The notes beneath the pieces are model-generated. The model was not told the DNA's origin and ran no database searches. It was given only the letters and a program-made list of their open reading frames with translations. Of a DNA stretch of 12,110 nt, positions 7,526 through 12,110 are shown piece after piece. Source of the stretch: Candidatus Izemoplasma sp. (GTDB taxonomy: Bacteria; Bacillota_I; Bacilli_A; Izemoplasmatales; Izemoplasmataceae); the NCBI GenBank assembly GCA_029939615.1, contig JAOZSP010000006.1, forward strand, positions 13,027 to 25,136, in the 5' to 3' direction. The position numbers and the translations under genes are program-made. Every line of letters begins with the position of its first letter. Within the stretch, counting starts at the first letter, position 1.

Positions 7526-8969
7526 TTAAAGGGTTATCCACTAAATAATTAATAGCTGCTTGAAGCTGTGTATCATTTGTTGGATCATCTTGAAATGCAT
7601 CAAGAGCAGCGTTAATAATATCTAAAACTTGACTATCCACATTACCGTTAGCAGTTAAACTGTTATTTGTTTGAATATCAACAATAGCGTCTTTTGTTTC
7701 TTGATCAAAATAACCATCTTCTCGTACTTCATATCCCATAATATTTAAGATTAATTGTAGATTAGCAATACGATCATCTACTTGATCAAAAATAAGCGTT
7801 TCGGCGTCAAACAAGAATAATTTATATGCTTTTTCATAATCAGTTTGTTCAACAATAACATCCGGAGTTACACCGTCTGTACCTCCATTAAAGTGAACCC
7901 AATTCCCATCACTTGTAACCCATTTTCCTATTGAAATATGAATCATATCTGAAAGAGTTGCGGTGATAGGTGTATCTGTTTGCATTGTTCCTTTTCCAAA
8001 AGTAGTTGTTCCGATTACTGTGTAGTTACCTTGTTCTTGCATTCCACTGCTAAATACTTCACTAGCTGAAGCACTATTACCGTTAACAAGAGTAACAATA
8101 TTATAATTCTTTAATGATGTGTTTGTTGCGTGATATTCTTGGACGTAAAATTCTCCATCTATGTAGTATTCTGTTGAGAACATTTCAACTCCATTGTTAA
8201 TCAAAAATTGATTCATCATATTGTATACAGTATTTAAACGTCCACCACCATTATTACGTAAATCAATAATTAGTCCATCAATTCCTATTTCTTCTAAATC
8301 TTCAATCGCATCTAAGAATTTTCCGAATGTTTCATCTCCAAAAGTTGTTACTTCGATATAGCCAATTGTTTTACCTTCACTAATAAACGTTTCAAAGTTA
8401 ACACTGCTATTATCAATGACAGCTCTTGTCATTGTTAAATAAATAGCGCCCTCAACTCCTTGACGAATAACTCCGATAGTAACGTCTGTTCCTTCTTCTC
8501 CAATAATAGAACTAATTATTTCATAATATTGTTCATTTCTAATATCAGTTCCATCAACATAAGCGATAATATCATTTGGTCTTATACCAGCGTTATCTGC
8601 TGGTCCACCGTTTTTCACTTCTTCAACAACAACTAATTCATCAATAAAAGAAACAGTAACTCCAATACCAACATAAGTCTCTCCAAAGTTACTTTGGTAC
8701 TGACTGTATTCCTCATAATCGAAATATGTTGTATGTGGATCCTCTAAAGCATCAATCATTCCGTTAACAGCACCTTCTAATAGTTGTTCTTTTGTGGGTT
8801 GAGAATAATGATTATCCATAAGTTCATTAAGAACTTCTAAAAAGACGATATCAGTAATCGTTGTTTCACCAGTATAACATTCAGAAGTATCATTTAAGAA
8901 ATACCCTCCTAAAATACTAATTCCGATTACAAAAACCATTATAATTATATTAATAATCTTATTCGACAT
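7518..8969 (-). CDS. ctpB: S41 family C-terminal processing protease (Ctp) with PDZ and peptidoglycan-binding domains
   Basis: This is an extracytoplasmic serine protease of the Ctp/Prc type, which cleaves near substrate C-termini. Numbered from the ATG at 8969 (483 residues), it has an N-terminal membrane anchor (about 5-24) and a PDZ domain (about 95-185, with GIGVTV and GGPADNAGIRPNDII). The S41 domain contains LIIDLRNNGGG (233-243), NSASASE (298-304) and TFGKGTMQ (323-330). By spacing to Bacillus CtpB the Ser-Lys dyad is Ser301 and Lys326, with Gln330. A C-terminal PG_binding_1-like domain (about 400-455, DGYFDQETKDAI) and an acidic tail follow. The ATG is preferred over GTG 8978: it is 1 nt after the upstream stop and has GAG/AGTGAT before it. 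The symbol rests on synteny with B. subtilis secA-prfB-yvjA...ctpB; the substrate is unknown, and a CtpA assignment remains possible. Confidence 0.93.
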   Translation of the reverse strand: MSNKIINIIIMVFVIGISILGGYFLNDTSECYTGETTITDIVFLEVLNELMDNHYSQPTKEQLLEGAVNGMIDALEDPHTTYFDYEEYSQYQSNFGETYVGIGVTVSFIDELVVVEEVKNGGPADNAGIRPNDIIAYVDGTDIRNEQYYEIISSIIGEEGTDVTIGVIRQGVEGAIYLTMTRAVIDNSSVNFETFISEGKTIGYIEVTTFGDETFGKFLDAIEDLEEIGIDGLIIDLRNNGGGRLNTVYNMMNQFLINNGVEMFSTEYYIDGEFYVQEYHATNTSLKNYNIVTLVNGNSASASEVFSSGMQEQGNYTVIGTTTFGKGTMQTDTPITATLSDMIHISIGKWVTSDGNWVHFNGGTDGVTPDVIVEQTDYEKAYKLFLFDAETLIFDQVDDRIANLQLILNIMGYEVREDGYFDQETKDAIVDIQTNNSLTANGNVDSQVLDIINAALDAFQDDPTNDTQLQAAINYLVDNPLND

Positions 8970-8970
8970 A

Positions 8971-9852
8971 TTAATCACTCTCTCTTTCTAAGAAATCGCC
9001 ATGGATTTCAGTTGCTGGTGTTACATATACAAAAGCATTTTCATCGATTGTAGCAATAATATTTCTTATTACGTAATACTCTTGTTTTGTTATTACAGTT
9101 ATTAACATTGTTTTTGAGTCCCTCGTATACCCACCTTTTATATCTACTTCTGTAATTCCTCTTGCGATTACTGCATAAACAGCTTGTTTTATTTCTTCAG
9201 GATAATCAGTTATTATATGCATTGCTTTTTTACTGTTGCTACCAACAATAACCATATCAGCAACTTTGCCACTAATATATATAGCAATTAATGCATATAA
9301 TCCACCAATTATTCCGTTTATATTGTAAAAAGCTATTATTCCTAATAAAACTATTATTCCATCTATTAAATAAACACTTAAACTAATAGAAAGTTTGAAT
9401 TTCTTGTTTAATATTTTTACTGGTATATCAGTACCACCACTTGTTCCTCCATATTTTAAGACCATTCCAAATCCTAAACCTAGTAAGGTTCCTCCAAATA
9501 CAACAGCAAGGACAAGATCATTACCAAAATCAATTTGGGGAATGAATCTTTCAAATAAAAATAGAATTAAGGGAAATAACAAACTACCGTAAATACTTTT
9601 TATAAACACTCTTTTTCCTAAGATAACTAATCCTAGGGCAAGTAAAAGAACATTAAATATTAAAACAACTAGTGATATTGAGTAATCAAATAAATAGTTT
9701 AATACTAGTCCTAATCCAGTTACTCCTCCTGCGACTACTTGTGCAGGAATCAAGAATAAATAGAATCCTGAAACCATTAAAACAATTCCAATTGTAATCA
9801 TCAAATATTGTTCATATATTGTAATTAAGCGTAATTTACCACGATTTAGCAT
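8971..9852 (-). CDS. YitT family membrane protein with C-terminal DUF2179 domain (YvjA-like)
   Basis: This is a polytopic membrane protein of unknown biochemical function. The 293 residues contain about six hydrophobic segments (roughly 14-36, 58-78, 84-100, 112-132, 157-176, 180-196) with family glycine motifs VAGGVTGLGLVL (40-51) and GGTSGGTDIP (135-144). They are followed by a soluble DUF2179 domain (about 210-287) with GITEVDIKGGYT, the conserved KTML and the final IHGDF. The start ATG overlaps the prfB stop by one base (TAATG). An AGGTGAT ribosome site sits within the last prfB codons. Position directly after prfB matches B. subtilis yvjA, a member of the same family. Transport or ligand sensing has been suggested for relatives, but nothing here identifies a substrate. 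Confidence 0.92.
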   Translation of the reverse strand: MLNRGKLRLITIYEQYLMITIGIVLMVSGFYLFLIPAQVVAGGVTGLGLVLNYLFDYSISLVVLIFNVLLLALGLVILGKRVFIKSIYGSLLFPLILFLFERFIPQIDFGNDLVLAVVFGGTLLGLGFGMVLKYGGTSGGTDIPVKILNKKFKLSISLSVYLIDGIIVLLGIIAFYNINGIIGGLYALIAIYISGKVADMVIVGSNSKKAMHIITDYPEEIKQAVYAVIARGITEVDIKGGYTRDSKTMLITVITKQEYYVIRNIIATIDENAFVYVTPATEIHGDFLERESD

Positions 9853-10952
9853 TATAAATCACCTTTAGCAAGTAATTTCAAATAGCCATTGATAAAAATA
9901 TCAATTTCACCATCTAATACTTTTTGAACATTTCCTGTTTCAACTGAAGTACGATGATCTTTAACCATCGAATATGGATGCATTACGTAACTTCTTATTT
10001 GTGAACCAAAAGAATTAGCGTCTGTTGCACGGTAACTCGATAGTTCTTCTTTTTTCTTTTCAAGTTCTAAAATATATAGTTTACCTTTTAAGATTTTTAA
10101 TGCTGTATCACGGTTTTTTAACTGTGATCTTTCATTTTGTACTGTAACTACAGTATTTGTAGGTAAATGTGTAATCCTTACTGCACTATCTGTTGTGTTA
10201 ACACTTTGTCCTCCAGCACCACTACTTCTATATGTATCAATTTTTAAGTCTTTTTCATTTAATTCAATTTCAATAGAATCATCTAGTTCAGGAATAACTG
10301 TTACACTAGCAAAACTTGTATGTCTTCTTCCTCCGCTATCAAAAGGACTGATTCTTACTAAGCGGTGAACTCCGTTCTCTGCTTTTAAATAGCCGTAACT
10401 ATTTTGTCCTTTTATACTAAAAGTAACACTTTTAATTCCTGCTTCATCACCTGATAAATAGTTTAATAATTCATAATCATATTTTTTAATTTCACTATGA
10501 CGTTTATACATACGATACAACATGTCAGCCCAATCTTGTGATTCTGTCCCACCAGCTCCTGGATGGATTTCAATTATGGCATTAAGTTTATCATTCTCAT
10601 CAGATAGAAGTAGTTCAACGCCTAAAATAGTAGCTTGTAATGAGAAATCAGATGTTACTTGAATAAACTCTTCTTCCATATCTTCACCTGAAATTATAAA
10701 CTCATATAATACTTCGATTTCTTCGAATAAATCATGAAATTTATTTATTTTATCGTAAGTTGTTTTTAAAGTTTTTAAAGCAATAATTACTTTGTTCGCG
10801 CTTGTTGAATCATTCCAAAAATCTTGATCATATGTTTGTTGATCAAGACGGTTTACTTCACTTTTTAATACTTCAAAATCGAGCATTGAGAATATCTCTT
10901 TATGCTCTTTTTGATTTCTTAAAAATATTTGCTTAATTTCATTTATTTGCAT
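9852..10952 (-). CDS. prfB: Peptide chain release factor 2 (RF2), no programmed frameshift
   Basis: RF2 recognises UAA and UGA stop codons and triggers peptide release on the ribosome. The 366-residue protein has the stop-codon-reading SPF tripeptide (202-204) and the peptidyl-transferase GGQ (247-249, in SGAGGQSVNTTDSA). Full length matches the family. Most prfB genes carry an in-frame UGA near codon 25 read by +1 frameshifting. Here that site reads straight through as Leu24-Asp25 (ATG CTC GAT), so the usual autoregulation is absent. The ATG at 10952 is chosen because AGGTGA (10958-10963) lies 5 nt before it; an upstream in-frame GTG at 10961 lies within that ribosome site. It sits downstream of secA, as in Bacillus, but a terminator separates them. 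Its presence argues that UGA is still a stop codon here. Confidence 0.97.
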   Translation of the reverse strand: MQINEIKQIFLRNQKEHKEIFSMLDFEVLKSEVNRLDQQTYDQDFWNDSTSANKVIIALKTLKTTYDKINKFHDLFEEIEVLYEFIISGEDMEEEFIQVTSDFSLQATILGVELLLSDENDKLNAIIEIHPGAGGTESQDWADMLYRMYKRHSEIKKYDYELLNYLSGDEAGIKSVTFSIKGQNSYGYLKAENGVHRLVRISPFDSGGRRHTSFASVTVIPELDDSIEIELNEKDLKIDTYRSSGAGGQSVNTTDSAVRITHLPTNTVVTVQNERSQLKNRDTALKILKGKLYILELEKKKEELSSYRATDANSFGSQIRSYVMHPYSMVKDHRTSVETGNVQKVLDGEIDIFINGYLKLLAKGDL

Positions 10953-10965
10953 ATCTATCACCTGT

Positions 10966-10992
10966 AGAAAAACTCAAGATTTCTCCTGAGTT
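10966..10992 (-). terminator. Intrinsic terminator between secA and prfB
   Basis: On the minus strand, AACTCAGGA and TCTTGAGTT form a 9-bp stem (one G-T pair) around a GAAA tetraloop, followed directly by TTTTTCT counting the last two stem bases. It starts 6 nt after the secA stop codon and ends only about 13 nt before the prfB start, overlapping none of its ribosome site. It should end most secA transcripts. prfB would then depend on read-through or on a promoter inside secA, since no room for one exists between the hairpin and the gene. Confidence 0.85.
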
Positions 10993-10998
10993 AATTAT

Positions 10999-12105
10999 TT
11001 ATCTTCCATGACAATGTTTATATTTTTTTCCACTACCACATGGACACGGATCGTTACGTCCTACTTTTGCAGCAGTTCGTGGTTTACGTTTTGTTTCTTC
11101 TTTACCACTTGATGTATGTGTTGGTTTAGCAACTTGAATACGTTGCATATTATCGCGGATTTGAGCTCGTAAAATGTATCTTGTTATATCATCTTCAATT
11201 GATACTACCATATCATTAAACAAACGGAATCCTGTATCTTGATATTCACGTAAAGGGTTCATTTGAGCATAGCTTTGTAGGCCAATCCCTTGACGTAGTT
11301 CACTCATTTGATCAATATGTTGTACCCAGTATGTATCTACTACTCGTAATATAACAGCTTTTAAAAACTCGTTAAATTTCTCTTCTTGGAATTTTTCTTC
11401 TTTATTTTTTATTTCAGTATTAACTATCTCTATTAGATATTGATATACATTTTCAGGAGTATCATGCAGTTTTGATTTTGAAATTGTGTTTGGAGCAAAA
11501 TAACGTCCTAATAATATTTTATATAACTCATTATTATTTACTTTTTGATCTTTATCCTCATAGTTTATATGATTATTAATTATAATATTTATTGATCTTT
11601 CAACCATACCTATAGCTATATCTTTAACATCTTTTTGGAATAAAATATCACTTCTTTGAGCGTAAATAACTTCTCTTTGTTTTCTGTTAACTTCATCGTA
11701 TTGTAAAACTGTTTTACGACGATCAAAGTTATTTCCTTCAATTTGATTTTGCGCTCTTTCAACAACACGGCTAAAGAATCTAAAATCAATTGGTGATTCA
11801 TCGTTACTACCACGTGTTTTTGTTAGCATTTCCAATCTATTTTTAAATGAGTCTCCTCCAAATCGTCTTAATAAGTCATCTTCTGCACTTAAGAAGAAAC
11901 GAGAATAACCAGGATCCCCTTGACGACCAGCTCTACCACGTAACTGATTATCAATACGTCTTGATTCATGACGTTCTGTACCTAGTACAGCTAATCCACC
12001 AATTTCAACTACACCTTCGCCAAGTTTAATATCTGTCCCACGACCAGCCATATTTGTAGCAATTGTTACAGAATATTTTTGTACAGCATTTTCAACTATG
12101 TCTGC
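10999..12105 (-). CDS. secA: Preprotein translocase ATPase SecA, C-terminal 368 residues (5' end off the window or interrupted)
   Basis: SecA is the ATP-driven motor that pushes preproteins through SecYEG. The visible part covers the end of the second nucleotide-binding domain: helicase motif V ([17 protein letters not shown]) and motif VI ([13 protein letters not shown]). The scaffold and wing domains follow, then the IRA1 hairpin region ([18 protein letters not shown] and [11 protein letters not shown]). It ends with a basic linker and the zinc-binding tail [15 protein letters not shown] that contacts SecB or lipids. The frame continues upstream of the internal Met at 12051, so that Met is not the true start. 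It meets an in-frame TAA at 12106-12108, where SecA relatives usually have Glu (HEREA context), only 2 nt from the edge. The conserved Gly a few residues later is Val here. Contig-end error or a genuine nonsense change are both possible. Confidence 0.93.
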   Translation of the reverse strand, partial: ADIVENAVQKYSVTIATNMAGRGTDIKLGEGVVEIGGLAVLGTERHESRRIDNQLRGRAGRQGDPGYSRFFLSAEDDLLRRFGGDSFKNRLEMLTKTRGSNDESPIDFRFFSRVVERAQNQIEGNNFDRRKTVLQYDEVNRKQREVIYAQRSDILFQKDVKDIAIGMVERSINIIINNHINYEDKDQKVNNNELYKILLGRYFAPNTISKSKLHDTPENVYQYLIEIVNTEIKNKEEKFQEEKFNEFLKAVILRVVDTYWVQHIDQMSELRQGIGLQSYAQMNPLREYQDTGFRLFNDMVVSIEDDITRYILRAQIRDNMQRIQVAKPTHTSSGKEETKRKPRTAAKVGRNDPCPCGSGKKYKHCHGR

Positions 12106-12110
12106 TTATC

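Noticed and set aside
9395..9592. 65-residue plus-strand open frame
   Set aside because: It lies antisense to membrane segments of the YitT-type gene; its proline-rich translation mirrors Gly-rich codons of the real gene.
9852..10961. UGA-as-tryptophan code (Mycoplasma-like)
   Set aside because: Tryptophans are encoded by TGG, all conserved proteins are complete without UGA readthrough, and an intact RF2 is present. TGA is merely not used among the few visible stops.
11616..12029. Minus-strand (11616-11813) and plus-strand (11847-12029) small frames inside secA
   Set aside because: Both overlap strongly conserved SecA sequence in other frames and show no independent start signals.
12049..12051. 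ATG at 12051 as a true start of a short SecA-like protein
   Set aside because: It is the internal Met of helicase motif V ([10 protein letters not shown]); conserved SecA sequence continues upstream to the edge, so it is not a natural start.

Overview
The window comes from an AT-rich, low-GC Gram-positive lineage. Gene content and the strong A/T bias fit Bacillota close to the Mollicutes (Turicibacter/Haloplasma/Izemoplasma/Acholeplasma-like), but I cannot place it more precisely by eye. The genetic code looks standard: tryptophans are TGG, no gene needs UGA read through, and a complete RF2 (the factor that reads UGA) is present. All seven gene ends that can be seen are TAA or TAG.

Every gene lies on the minus strand, so transcription runs from high to low coordinates. 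In that order: the C-terminal part of secA (cut at the right edge, with an in-frame stop next to the edge), a compact intrinsic terminator, prfB (RF2), a YitT/DUF2179 membrane protein, an S41 carboxyl-terminal processing protease, recX, then the glycogen genes glgB, glgC, a fused glgD-glgA, a 73-bp regulatory gap, and the N-terminal half of glgP (cut at the left edge). The window is almost solid coding sequence. Genes from prfB to glgD-glgA are separated by at most 13 nt or overlap by 1-8 nt, so translational coupling is likely.

The right half (secA, prfB, YitT-type protein, Ctp protease) resembles the Bacillus subtilis secA-prfB-yvjA-(cccB-ftsEX)-ctpB neighbourhood with the middle genes missing. 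The left half is the classical Bacillota glgB-C-D-A-P pathway. GlgC makes ADP-glucose, GlgD is its non-catalytic partner, GlgA polymerises ADP-glucose into alpha-1,4-glucan, GlgB branches it, and GlgP releases glucose-1-phosphate. The most unusual feature is that GlgD and GlgA are one continuous polypeptide, which would tether glycogen synthase to the ADP-glucose pyrophosphorylase complex. Other points of interest are an RF2 gene that has lost the usual autoregulatory frameshift, a terminator just upstream of prfB, and a cre-like site with a palindrome and an extended -10 promoter in front of glgP. I found no RNA genes, mobile elements, CRISPR arrays or long repeats.
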